From Monoraphidium neglectum (lineage: Eukaryota > Chlorophyta > Chlorophyceae > Sphaeropleales > Selenastraceae): a stretch of 24,450 nt of DNA. The position numbers were made by a program, and so were the translations under genes. Positions 1 through 10,265 of the stretch are shown here, piece after piece. The notes under the pieces were generated by a model. The model saw only the letters and a list, made by a program, of their open reading frames with translations, had not been told where the DNA came from and ran no database searches. Each line of letters begins with the position of its first letter. The first letter of the stretch is position 1. The stretch covers positions 1 through 24,450 of the forward strand of contig NW_014013074.1 in the NCBI RefSeq assembly GCF_000611645.1. The letters are read 5' to 3'.

Positions 1-118
1 GGGGTGGGGGGGTCGCCTCTAGTGGTGTCGCGCGCACTTCGTGTTGCCGACTGAAGAGTGCTCATGTCCAAAGAGCTCATGGTTTGTGATCCTGGCGCTC
101 CAGCACATATGCTGATGT

Positions 119-250
119 GTGCACACGCGCAGGCACGCGCGCGCACAACAACACGGCTGCAAACACACACACGCACACTCGAACAGACACTCACACACAC
201 ACTCTCTCTCGCAAACACACGCACACATGCACACACCGACACGCGGCCGC
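119..250. repeat. Imperfect CA-rich microsatellite
   Basis: The plus strand is dominated by CA/CACACG runs. It lies inside an intron of the minus-strand transporter gene, just downstream of the exon at 315-287, so the transcript reads GU-rich here. Several short frames across it are artefacts of the repeat. Confidence 0.85.
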
Positions 251-286
251 AAACGCGCCCCCAAGCGCACCGCCCAGCACGCTCAC

Positions 287-2011
287 CGTTTGTGACCATC
301 CCAGCGGTGTCAAACCTGACCAGAGAGAGCAATCGGTCACGAGCGCAAGGATGCATGCAAGGGGAAGAGGCAGGGGAGGAGGCAAAATCTGGAGGCATTC
401 TGGGGGCACTGTGCATGACATGACCTACCAAGCCCCACCAAGCGGAGCCTGGCCTGGCTGCGGCACATCGCGCGACCGGCTGGGCCCAGCCCGCACGCGC
501 CGCCGTCACCAAACGCGTCTGGCCGACCCTCGGGCCAACGCCTGCTGCACCCAGCGCTGATTGACCCCCTCCGTCTGCGCCGACGCGCCGCGACGCACCA
601 CGTGCCACCATTGCCTGGGGAGATGCAGAAAAGCGGCAGCGATGGGTCGTGATTAAGACGGTCTGTGCCTTTCGAGGGACGATGGCGCGGCCAGAGCGCC
701 CGTCGCTTGCAACTCAGCAGCCGGCCAGCGGCGCCGCCGCCCCACGCTGCCGGCCCGCCCAAGCCAAACGCAGCCCCCGCGCCCGCGCGCACGAGGGCCG
801 CGGCTGCGGCCCCGCGCGCACACCCCCCTCCCGGCGCCCCCGCGGCCGCGCCGCGCGCGCGCCGCCCCGAGCGCACCTGCGCATGCCGCGAACAGCAGGA
901 GAGCGGGGAAGCCCCCGCGCGCGCGGCCCGAGGCGAGGAGGTGGAGCCCGAGGTATCCGCTGAAGCAGAGCAGGCAGCCCATCCACACGACGGCCCTGCG
1001 GCCGAGGGGGGGCGGGCGGCGGCGCGTGCACATTGTGAACGTGCCCAGGATGTGCGCACTTCATGAACAAATGTACAAAAAGCCCTCTTTTCCTCTGAAC
1101 AAACCAGTTCAGGAAGCGCTTCCTTTGGGAGAGCGAGCGCTTCCACGGGAGCGGAGCCGCCGGGCACCCGGTTCGCCGCCAGGCGGCCGCGCGGGCGCGA
1201 GGCGTGCGCCCGCGCGCTCAGTGCCGCGCGTCGTCGGGGCAGGGGCCGCCCACCGGGGTCCCCTTGTGGGGTGGTCTTTGAGGGCGTCGTAGGCCCTGCC
1301 GCTGAGGATGGCCAGGTAGCCGCCGAGGTTGACTAAAGGGGGAAGGGAAGGGGACCCGACGCGCGGCCGTGGCAGCGGCCAGCGTGGGTTGGTCAAAAAA
1401 CGCCGGTGTGATGACAGCGCGTCCGCTGCCAGAGGCACACAGGTCGTCACGCGCATGCGGCGCCCCGGCTGCATGTAGTGGTACGGCCGCGGGCAGGGAC
1501 GGCGCCGCGCGCGGTTTCCGGGGCGCCCCGGCCGCCGCCCCCGGCGAGAGCCAATTACGAGCCCCCCAGGCCGGGTGGGGGACCGCGCGGGCGCGGGCGT
1601 GGGCGCGGGCGCGTGCGCATGCACGTGCGGCCGCGCCGCACCTGCGCTGCCGGCCGTTGCAATCTCGACCTGCGTCAGCCCCATGCGCTCCTTTATGGCC
1701 GATGAGTAAACTGAGTAAAAGTACGCCAGGCCTGAGCACACCTGTCGGCCATGGTATGGGGTATGAGGCACACATCGGTGCGACTTTGCAGACGGTGACT
1801 GTTCATGTATGGCAGCAGCAGAACGGCCATGGGTTGCAGGCCGGCGGTCACTGCTGGCAGAGGGGGCGAGCGCCGCGGCGCGGGCGCATTGGCTGGAGGC
1901 CGCCGCCGTGCCGCTGCGGCGCTGGACCCCGGCCCGTTTGACCCAGCCGCCGGCCGCGCGCGCGCCACTTGCCATCAAGATGCAGCTTGCGGAAAACGTG
2001 ACCCACTTTCC
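287..2011 (-). CDS. Nodulin-like / major facilitator superfamily transporter, partial (5' part, runs off the left edge)
   Basis: Six exons read on the minus strand: 2011-1973, 1741-1642, 1332-1254, 995-877, 614-599 and 315-287; phases agree at every junction. The product is a multi-span membrane protein. A first segment begins GKWVTFSASCILM and runs on through VCSGLAYFYSVYSSAIKERM. A second contains VNLGGYLAILSGRAYDAL, a third AVVWMGCLLCFSGYLGLHLL, and a fourth is followed by GNGGTWFDTAGMVTN. This order (KW-V, CSG-Y-YS-IK, GGY-ILSG--YD, GYLG, G--TWFDTA--VTN) is that of the plant nodulin-like (NFD4/RPD1-type) MFS domain; members are putative small-solute carriers of uncertain substrate. The exon at 2011 opens directly after an AG acceptor with no ATG, so the start codon lies in an unseen upstream exon. 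The remaining exons lie left of base 1. A 13-nt candidate exon at 50-38 fits the phase but matches the family poorly. The first intron appears to use a GC donor. Confident about the family, not about the substrate. Confidence 0.84.
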
Positions 2012-3668
2012 CTGCGGCCGCGGGAGTTGTTGAAAGCGTGCGCGCTCCACTTGACACGCCCTTCATGGCTGCGTCAGGCCGCGCTACTCCATGACAACAT
2101 GACTGCAGCCGCAGACGAAAGGCTCTTGTGCGTGCGCTGTATGCATGCGTGGGGCGCCGCGGCTGGGTGCTGCCCACCATAAGAGGGGGCCCGGGCCCGG
2201 CCGGGGCGCGCATTTTTCAGCAGCAGCTGGTGCAGCTGACTTGCTGCGAATGGGCGGAACGCCTTGGCCGCCTGCCACTGTCTAGCTGCGGCAGTCCCCC
2301 AGTTGAAGATTGTGTGTAGTACACCTGTGATGATGGTGATGGTTTCCTTTGATCTCACGCCTTGCACGCAGCTCGACCCGATCAAAGGCCAGCCTCGTAC
2401 AACACCATGATAACCACGATATTTGTGTTAGAATTTCTGTAAAAGGCGGACGACACGCTCACGCAAGGGGAACTGTGGTACGCTATCATCATATGATACA
2501 GGTAGAGCTCATTGGTGTGCTGCACATCAGGCCAAAAGCTTGGATCTCATCTTCAGGGGTTGCAAGTGCGGCAGAGGTTCCCTCAAGTTCATGTTTTCTC
2601 TTACGATGCAGTCTCCATGCTACCGGCTGCGGCGCGGAGAAAAGCGGCGGCTCCAGGTGAGGGGCTGGTCGTGGTGCAGCTGCCGACTGACTCACTACGA
2701 GCACCACTGACTCAGCACCACACAGCACCGCTTAAATGTAGCGTTGTAAAGCACGAAACGCATGTGGGATGGGAAAACCTTGCCCTCTTTGTGCGCGGGG
2801 CGCGTATTTACGTACGTGTAGCATTTGAACCCGCCGCACGCATTCACCCAGTCACCTGGGCAAACACCTCAAGAGCACCAAGCATGCCAACCCTGACAGC
2901 AACCCCCAGACAGCACCCCACACAGAAATCAAAGTTTCAAACACCTGGAGTTTACAGCCTTGAGTAAGTCAACTTATGAGGGACTTGATAACATCATCAT
3001 CTGGAACGGCACGCAGGCCAGCAGGCGGGCACATGCAGCAAGGCCTATGGCATCAGCATCCCGGCAGCAGCGATTCCGTCCGCTACGCAATGAAAGCTAA
3101 TAATCGACGCGCTAAGTCATCTAGCTGCGGTCGGGGCCGGCTGGGACAACGACCCCAACAATCCTCAAACCCTCGCCTGGTGGGCACGACAGGTGCCAGC
3201 TGAAAAGCAAATGCACGCACACAAAACGCCGATGGCGAAGAGCCGACCGGGATATCGTTCAGGCATATATTCGATGAAAACAGACTCTGAACCAGACTCT
3301 GGGGCAAAGAAAAGCACCAGATTATCCAGGGGGCAACAACAACAAAGTGGGCAGTTTGAGAAGACCGCAGTGCAATGGCCCAAGGAGTGGGTGTGGAAGC
3401 CCCATGGGTTGACATGACAGGCGGATGAGCAGAGGGCTGCATTATTGACAACGCCTGAGAGACAGGGGCCGCCGCCACACAGGCCTCGGAAGCAAGGAAG
3501 GAAGCGTTTGCGCTTGAATGCCTGAGCGCAGCCACGGCGCGCGTGCAGGTTGAGCGATGCCTGGAAAGGATTTCGCAGACGCCAAGCCAGCAGGCTGAGG
3601 GCGAGGGCGTGAGGGCTGCGTCGCGGAGGGCCGGCCCCGCTCGCGGGGCCTCGGGCAGAGGAGCCTCC
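2012..3668. other. Intergenic / 5' region of the MFS gene and 3' flank of the HAD gene
   Basis: No exon with recognisable protein similarity was found on either strand. The missing start exon of the MFS transporter must lie somewhere above 2011 on the minus strand. An ATG at about 2084 (MKG...) would need an intron of only about 45 nt and is not convincing. A minus-strand TGTAA (TTACA at about 2952) could serve the HAD gene but is roughly 715 bp past its stop. The minus-strand frame at 3083-3535 (about 150 residues) has no domain I recognise. Confidence 0.5.
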
Positions 3669-4755
3669 TCACCGGCAGTCGCACTGCCGCTGCAGATCCT
3701 TCCGCGCCTGCTCGTAATCCCGCCACCTCACGCCACTCGAGCCGCTCACGCGCCGCCAGACGGCGCCGGTCTCATCTGCGTACTTCTTATTGAACCAGCC
3801 TTAAGGTGCAGGGTTGTTGTGGGGTCGGGTTCGGCATTTGTCAGGCGATGGACAGGCGCTTGGCGTGGGAGACAAACAGCCGAGGCGTCGTGCGTCGGGC
3901 GCTGGAATGCGCAAGTTGAAAACGGCCCAATTGGGCCCCAGGCCTTGCCTCGGACTGTGCCGCGCTGTACGGCGCTGGCGGAGGCGAACTCGCGCGTGAC
4001 GAGACAGCTCGCCGTGCTGCCCAAGAGTTCCGCAGCTGCGCCACAGCGGCGAAGCCGACTGGGGGCAGGTTCAAGACGCCTGCCACCAGTCTAGCCGCGC
4101 CACAGCTAGCGCAAAAGCCAGCGCGAGGGGCCCGGGCCCGCCACTCACTGTCATCGAACAGCATGATGCACTCTGCGGGCGTCCGGTACCACTCCGCGAT
4201 GCGCCGCATCTCCTGCGACTTGTCCGCCTGGCCGACCTGGAAGGCAGAGGTCTTGTAGAACCCGTCGTTGAAGGTGGAGCCGTCGACGCGGCCGAGGACC
4301 GGGGCGATCTTAGACACATCGTCGTTTGCGGAAGCGATGGCGACGGCGTAGCCCTTGGACTGGTGTTGGTGGGGATGTTTGGGGAGGAGCCGGGCGCGGG
4401 GTCGGCATGGTGCAGGGCCGGCGAGCGCGGAGCGGCGGCCGGGGGCGCCGGGGGCACGACCGGCCGCCCGCAACTGACGGCGGCCCACTGGAGGAATGAG
4501 AGAGTCTGCCGCCCTGGGGCGCGACGTGGGCGCCGCTGCACGGCCGTCGGCGGTTGCCGCGCACCTTGCAGTCCGATACGATGCCTTTCGCGTCGAGGGC
4601 AGCCGCATCCTGGCGCCCGTCCCGCTCCACCCGCAAGGTGTGGTCGAAGTCAAATGCGCAGACGCAGCGCCCCGAGCGCTGCTGCAGCATTCGCCGCCGG
4701 CGCGGCTGCGTGCCGCCGTCGCCGCCGCCGCCCGATCCGCTGCTGCTGCCGCCGC

Positions 4756-4795
<40 letters not shown>

Positions 4796-5167
4796 ACCGC
4801 CGCCGACACTGCCGCCGCCGCCGTGGAGGAGCCGCTTGCCCCACTGGGGCCGCCGGGGCACCGACGGGACAGCGGCCCTCGGGGCTCGGAACGCTGGCGC
4901 ATAGAGCGGTACCCCAGGACTTGGCGACGCCGCCTTTTCTGCCGCCGCGAGGTTTATGGGACCATTCTGGCCCCACACCGGCTGCAGGCGCCGCCTCTCG
5001 GCCGCGTCGTAAGGGGCCTGGGTGCGCCGCGGCGACGGCCGCGTCGCGTCCCCACCCGCCGCAAGGGCGGCCGCTGCGGAGGCATGCGGCAAGGTCGATA
5101 TCAGCGCTGCCGTGAGAATGACCACGACAGCGCTGGCATGGACGCTGCCTGGGCTACGCTTATGCAT
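3669..5167 (-). CDS. Secreted HAD-superfamily hydrolase with a polyserine tract
   Basis: Three exons on the minus strand: 5167-4565, 4359-4149 and 3799-3669, giving 314 residues. Start: the frame opens further upstream at 5212 with GTG; the first ATG is at 5167 (MHKRSPGSVHASAVV...). It begins a good secretion signal with a hydrophobic core ending near ASA at residue 27. Residues 28-170 are low complexity, with Ser13 at 125-137 followed by Gly/Ser. The catalytic domain follows: motif I CAFDFDHTL (Asp173, Asp175), motif II AIASAND, a lysine-containing QADKSQE stretch, and motif IV CIMLFDDS, whose last codon is split by a GTGAGT donor. Exon 3 continues WFNKKYADETGAVW and ends DCR-stop. This matches the small extracellular or vacuolar HAD proteins of algae and fungi, which have DFD-TL, IASAN and FDDS motifs. 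They are presumed phosphatases acting through an aspartyl-phosphate intermediate; the substrate is unknown. Donors are GTGCGC and GTGAGT. Confidence 0.86.
4757..4795 (-). repeat. AGC13 (CTG on plus) trinucleotide tract coding Ser13
   Basis: Thirteen uninterrupted AGC codons on the coding strand of the HAD gene encode Ser13. Flanking GGC and AGC codons extend the Gly/Ser linker between the signal peptide and the catalytic domain. In-frame length change would be tolerated. The tract is the same CTG/CAG repeat type as the one at 10179-10262, but read in a different frame. Confidence 0.95.
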
Positions 5168-6058
5168 TGGGCGGAGCTGTTGAAGCTGGTGAGCTGCTGT
5201 TGACCGCGTCACTGGCTCGGATCGTCCTTGCGGCTTTCAAGCTGGCTTAAAGCATCGCTGTGGCAACTTTGGGTCGTCGGCGAACGAGAAGCGTTTTTCT
5301 CAGTTGCCGTCCCGACGCGATGGCAGGGCGGAGCCAAGATTGGTTCCTGTGATGAGAGCAAGGAGCTGCGTACGTTTCAAATAATTAGCCGATATCGCGT
5401 CAATTGCACCCGAGGGTTGCAGTTGGTGTTGGAACGGCGTCACCCGATGACGGCCGGGCCCTGGTGCAGCTGCCGCATGCAGGGGGAGCGACACGCGACC
5501 GCCAGGGGGGGCAACGCGTGTGAGGTCGCGCCGATGCTGGCAAGAGTGGGAGCAACAAATGCACGCTGTGCACAGCACGAGCCGCTCTGTTCAGCCGAGG
5601 GCCACGGGAGGCAGACGATTGCGCGCGACGCCGCCCCGTGGTTGGACCTGCCTGGTTCCGCCTCACACTTGGGCTGGGCGTGGGGAAAAGCTTGAGGCCC
5701 CCCAGCAAGGCCGCGCGCACCTGCCAAGGGCCAATCCCACGTCCATCCATGCTGATGCAGCCCTGTACAGCGACAGCGGTGCCCTCACCACCCAGGAGGA
5801 GCCCTGCCCCAGCAGGGGCCTTCGACTAGCGCCCCCAGGCACCGGCGCGTTGACCAAATGACAAAAGTTACAAGCACGGCGTGTACTGATATTTTACAAG
5901 CCGCCAAACCGCCGGATCCAATGTGCTGCCATGCATGCGGCCACGGGCCGCGACTCATACGCCCCAACTCCCTTGCAACCAGCAAACCCCGTAGCCCCCT
6001 GCGTCGCAGCAGGGAAGAAAGAGAGCCAGGCCGCGCGAGGTCGCGCCGACGCCTCAGA
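5168..6058. other. Intergenic: promoter side of the HAD gene and 3' flank of the translocase
   Basis: No supported gene. The higher-coordinate part should hold the 3' UTR of the translocase; two minus-strand TGTAA signals lie at 5868-5898. The part near 5168-5400 should hold the HAD promoter. The 155-codon plus frame at 5228-5695 has no recognisable motif and is treated as chance. Confidence 0.5.
5868..5898 (-). terminator. Two TGTAA poly(A) signals of the translocase gene
   Basis: On the minus strand TGTAA occurs at 5894-5898 and 5868-5872, 161-191 bp past the TGA at 6059. TGTAA is the main polyadenylation signal of chlorophyte algae, so the position suits the 3' end of this transcript. The actual cleavage site is not visible. 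Confidence 0.55.
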
Positions 6059-7274
6059 TCAGTCAAAGTGGCTCTGCAGGGCCTCTTTGACTTGCGACTC
6101 CTCGTGTTGGTCCCGCTCCTGCGCCTCGATCCCCGAACGCTGCTCCGTCAAAACAACAACATCCGCCTTGCCCGCCCCCGTCAGCGCCGAAGACTCCGCT
6201 GAAGCCCCCTCCGCCGCGCCGGCGGGCGCCGCCGGCCCCTCGGCGGTGAGCGCCGCGGCGGCGGTCGCCACGGCAGCAAGGGCGTCCGTGGCGGCGTCGG
6301 GCGCCGCGGGCGCCGCGGGCGCAGCGGCGGCGCGCGGCTTGAGTTTTTCCATATCAATTTTTTGGGGCATCGGGGGCTCCAGCCCTGGTGACTCCCGGAC
6401 TGCCTGCACCGCCGGCGGAGGGGGGCACCCAGGCCGCCGCCGCGTTTGGGGCACAGCAGGAGAAGGCAGCAGTGGCGCCGCTGAGTGGTGCGGGCTAGCG
6501 TCCGTCCCAACATCTAGACATTTTGATGTGCGCACGCGGCACCCCTGCCCCTGCTCGAGCCGCTGCAAAAACCGCGCGAGCTTCCAATGTCACCCCTGAT
6601 CACCTGAGTGACGATTTCGCGCTCCGCGGGTGCCATGGTGCGCGCCAGCCGCAGCGCCGCGCCCACCCACACCGCCACCACGCCGAAGAAGAAGACAGAG
6701 GTGAGGGGCATGGCCCTGCTCATGCTGCCCGACACCAGCAACAGGCCCTGGTGGTGGTCGGGTGTGTGCGCGCATTCGCACGCGCGTGCATGTGTGGGGG
6801 AGGGGTGTTGGCGTGTGTGTGCGTGCATATGTTTGCAGGCTATGGAATGGGGGCAAAACAGCCCACGCCATGCAACTTGTAGAGTCATGTACGTGTGACA
6901 AACTACGAGTACCAGCAGGGCACCCAGCATTACTGGCACGTATTCACTCTTTCACACATGCATGCATGCGCACACAGGAAAACAGACACAAACACCTAGC
7001 ATTACACAAACACACACGCACAACACATTCAATTCCATCCATTGCCGTCCGTGGTACCTGCCGCGCCCCGCCACCCCCCGCCCCACCCACCACACACAAG
7101 AAACAACAACTTGAACATGTCTGCCGCGGACCGCTGGTGTATCGCCTCGGCTTACTTGCAGAGCCGAACACTCCATTATGTGCGCGCACCTGCATGACCC
7201 AGGCGCCGCCGCTCTTGCCGACCTGGTTGCCCAGGATGTCCACCGCAGCCTTACCAGACTCCTTCTCCTGAGAG

Positions 7275-7321
<47 letters not shown>

Positions 7322-10177
7322 CGTGGGATTGTGGGGGAGGGGGTGCGCGCGCACGTGTGAGTGTGTGTGTGTGTGTGTGTGCGTGTGTGCGTGTGTGTGC
7401 GTGCATGTGCGCTTTTGTGTGCATGTGCACTTGCGTGCTTGTGTGAGAGCGAGGATGGGAGCTTGTGAGAAGGAAAGTGGTACAATAGATAGGAGTGGGG
7501 TGCGAAAGAGCGAGTGCTCAAGTGCGTGTACGGGTCTGTGTGTCCGTGCTTGCCCGCGCAGGCCAAATCATGGCTGTGCTAAACCCCCTTGAGGGCTAGG
7601 CCGGTAAGGGAGGCTGGCTGTGTCTGCGCGCAGCGCTAACAAAAACAAATATGGACGCACCAGTAAATCAGTAAAACCACCCAGAAGATTGCCTCCATGC
7701 TGCGCAATTATCTGTATGTGGCAACAAACCCGCACTTGTCCTCAAGATGGTGACACATACCTGGTTCCAACTTTGCCTGCGTCTGCGCCCTCAGCCGTGA
7801 TGATGTGTGCGCGACGTCAGCGGGCCACGCTCACCCGCTTGTCGGTCATTGTAATGAACAGCATCTCCTTGCAGGGGTCAAACAGGCTGTACTTGGACGC
7901 GCGGCCGAACACCTGGCCGCGCGGCGTGAGGGCAGGGTAGAAGACCCCAGGTGTGAGGAGTTCGAGTTTGTCGTGAAGGATTTTATAGCAGGGCAGGCAG
8001 GCGGAGGCAGCCACCCGCCGAGGCACGCATCCAAGGCAGGCAGGCGGCGGGGCAAGCACGATTTTCTTGGGGCATGGCATGGGATCACCATTGGGCGATG
8101 ACGACTGCAAGGCTCCCCTGCCGTGCCAACAACGCACGCGCCCGTCATCGCCCCTTGGCGGTGGCGGCTTGAAGCCGGCACGCGCTGCAGCCCCACCCGC
8201 CCCACCTGATTGATGATGCCAAATAGGGGCCCGGCCGCAATCACCAGCGCTGCCACGCCCACCGCCTGCAGTGACAAACGGAGTGCGAGTAGGCCGCCTT
8301 AGGCTAAGGCGTGAGTGCGAGGTAGATCCTCCTTTGCGTCACTGTATCCACAGTCAGATGTGTGCATGCGTGCGTGTGTGTGCTTGCGTGCGTTCGTATG
8401 GGCGCCTAAGCATCGGTGCATGGGTGCGTTCGTGCGGTGAGGTGAGGGCCAGCACAGGGCGTCGCATATGGCGGCTGCACAGCGCGATGAAGTAGATGCT
8501 GGCGCAGGTCACTCCTTTGCAACCCCTACCCCGTGCCGCCTCCGCGCGCCGTTGTCCCGGCCTCTCCAGGAGCCCGCATGCCCCGCAGTGGGCACACATG
8601 CCCCGCCCCTCCGTCAAGGGCCCCTGCCCCCGCTTTGTCGCCTCATGCCCAGTTGTTTCATCCCTGCCTCGTCACATACGGTATGCACCCCACTGGCTGG
8701 CCCAGCCCCGCCACGCACCTGGCTGGCCCCAGCGGCCTGGCCCATAATCGAGCCGACGAAGAAGATCCCTCCGCAGAGCCCCATGACCACGGGGGTCGCC
8801 AGCGCCGCCCCCTTCCACTTGAGAAGCTGCTCATACAGTCGCGGTCCCCCGGTGACACAGGCGGGTGACATGGGCGGACGCGTTTGGAAGGGGGGGGGGG
8901 GCAACGGCGCATGGCGGCAGGCTGATGACGGCCCAGTGGCAGCCTGCTGGCCGCGAATCGATGATTGTGAAGCTTTTTGATGACTGCATGCTTTGTGCAT
9001 CAGCAGTACAGAACCTGCAATCATGGTCGTCAAGCTTAAGAAACTAAAAAGCGTCCCTGTACACCTTCATAACCCCCTGAGGGATAAGCCCCCCACCTGG
9101 AAAGTCCACTTGCTGACTGCCATCAGGACGATGGTCACGGCGCCCTGAGGGTCACACCATACGGTGATGACGTCACGATGACGTCATCACGCAGTTCAAG
9201 GCCGCTCGCCCGTGAGTGTTATGCAGGTCACAAGCGGCGGCAGTCGTGCTGATGCGGCGTGCGGCGGGGCCAGCGGGGCAAGGAGCCGGGGCGCGGCCCC
9301 TTGCTGTAGTCATGCCGCCAGCCACAACATGGCAGGCGCAATGCGCGTCCGTCACGCCCCCCCCCCCAAACAGAGGCAGACCAGTCCGCTGAGCCTGCTT
9401 TGCGCAGCGCACCGTGTAGCTGGCCACGTCCCCCATGATGGACGTGTATTCAGTGGCGGAGGGGTAGAGCTGAGACAAGGGTGGGGGAGGTGCACCCCAT
9501 GTGGGGCCGCAGGCATGTGCAAAAAGGACCCGGTTGGTGGGGCTGCCAGCCGCAACAGACAGGTGCGTGCGGTTCTAACAGTCTTGACCCTCGCTTTTTT
9601 GGACCGGGCCTCGCCACTGCAGGCACTCTGCGGTGCAGCAGCCTCGCAAAGTCCTGCCCCCCGAGACTCCGGCCGCCCTGGCCCGCCGTTGCCGGTCCCC
9701 CGCCCATGAACAGCCTCAAGCCATTCAACAGCAGTCCTCGTCCCCTCCCACCTTGCGCATCTCACTCTTCCAGGTCCATCCAAAGACCTTGTTGCATATG
9801 CCAAAGCCCATCACCTGAGGATGGCGGCGCGTGCAAGCCGACACACGTACCCGATGAGCAGCGCGACGGATAAGCCAATGTTTCCATCGATCCAGCTGAA
9901 GCCAGTGGGGAGCAAGCAGCCGCCGCCGCACCAAGGCCGCCCCTCAGCAGGCCTCAACGAAGGCGCGCGACGACTGGGGCGGTCGCTCCTCCCGCCCCCA
10001 AGGCCGCAGCAGTGCAGCAGAGCACACACCCTTCGCGCCCTGCACCAAGCCGATGCTGAACCCCACCCCAGGCGCCCACCATGATGGCAATGTCCCTGAT
10101 GCGCGCTGACGACCTCAGCACTGCCCAGGTGTCCGGCTTCTTCTCAGCTTCCGCTGCCTGCTTCCCCTGCTGCTGCC

Positions 10178-10265
<88 letters not shown>

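Noticed and set aside
337..1167. 276-codon minus frame
   Set aside because: It crosses introns of the transporter gene in a different frame from the exons; the composition is Arg/Ala-rich shadow coding typical of GC-rich DNA.
4363..5115. 250-codon open frame on plus, with polycysteine
   Set aside because: It is antisense to the HAD hydrolase exon 1; the Cys run is the reverse reading of the AGC repeat and there is no independent similarity.
5168..5212. 15-residue N-terminal extension of the HAD hydrolase
   Set aside because: It would start with GTG; the ATG at 5167 opens directly into a standard secretion signal.
7277..7450. CRISPR-like or telomeric repeat
   Set aside because: It is a simple GT/GC microsatellite without spacers or telomere units, inside an intron.
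7992..8047. 13-bp direct repeat GGCAGGCAGGCGG, two copies 43 bp apart
   Set aside because: Low complexity in a GC-rich intron; no sign of function.
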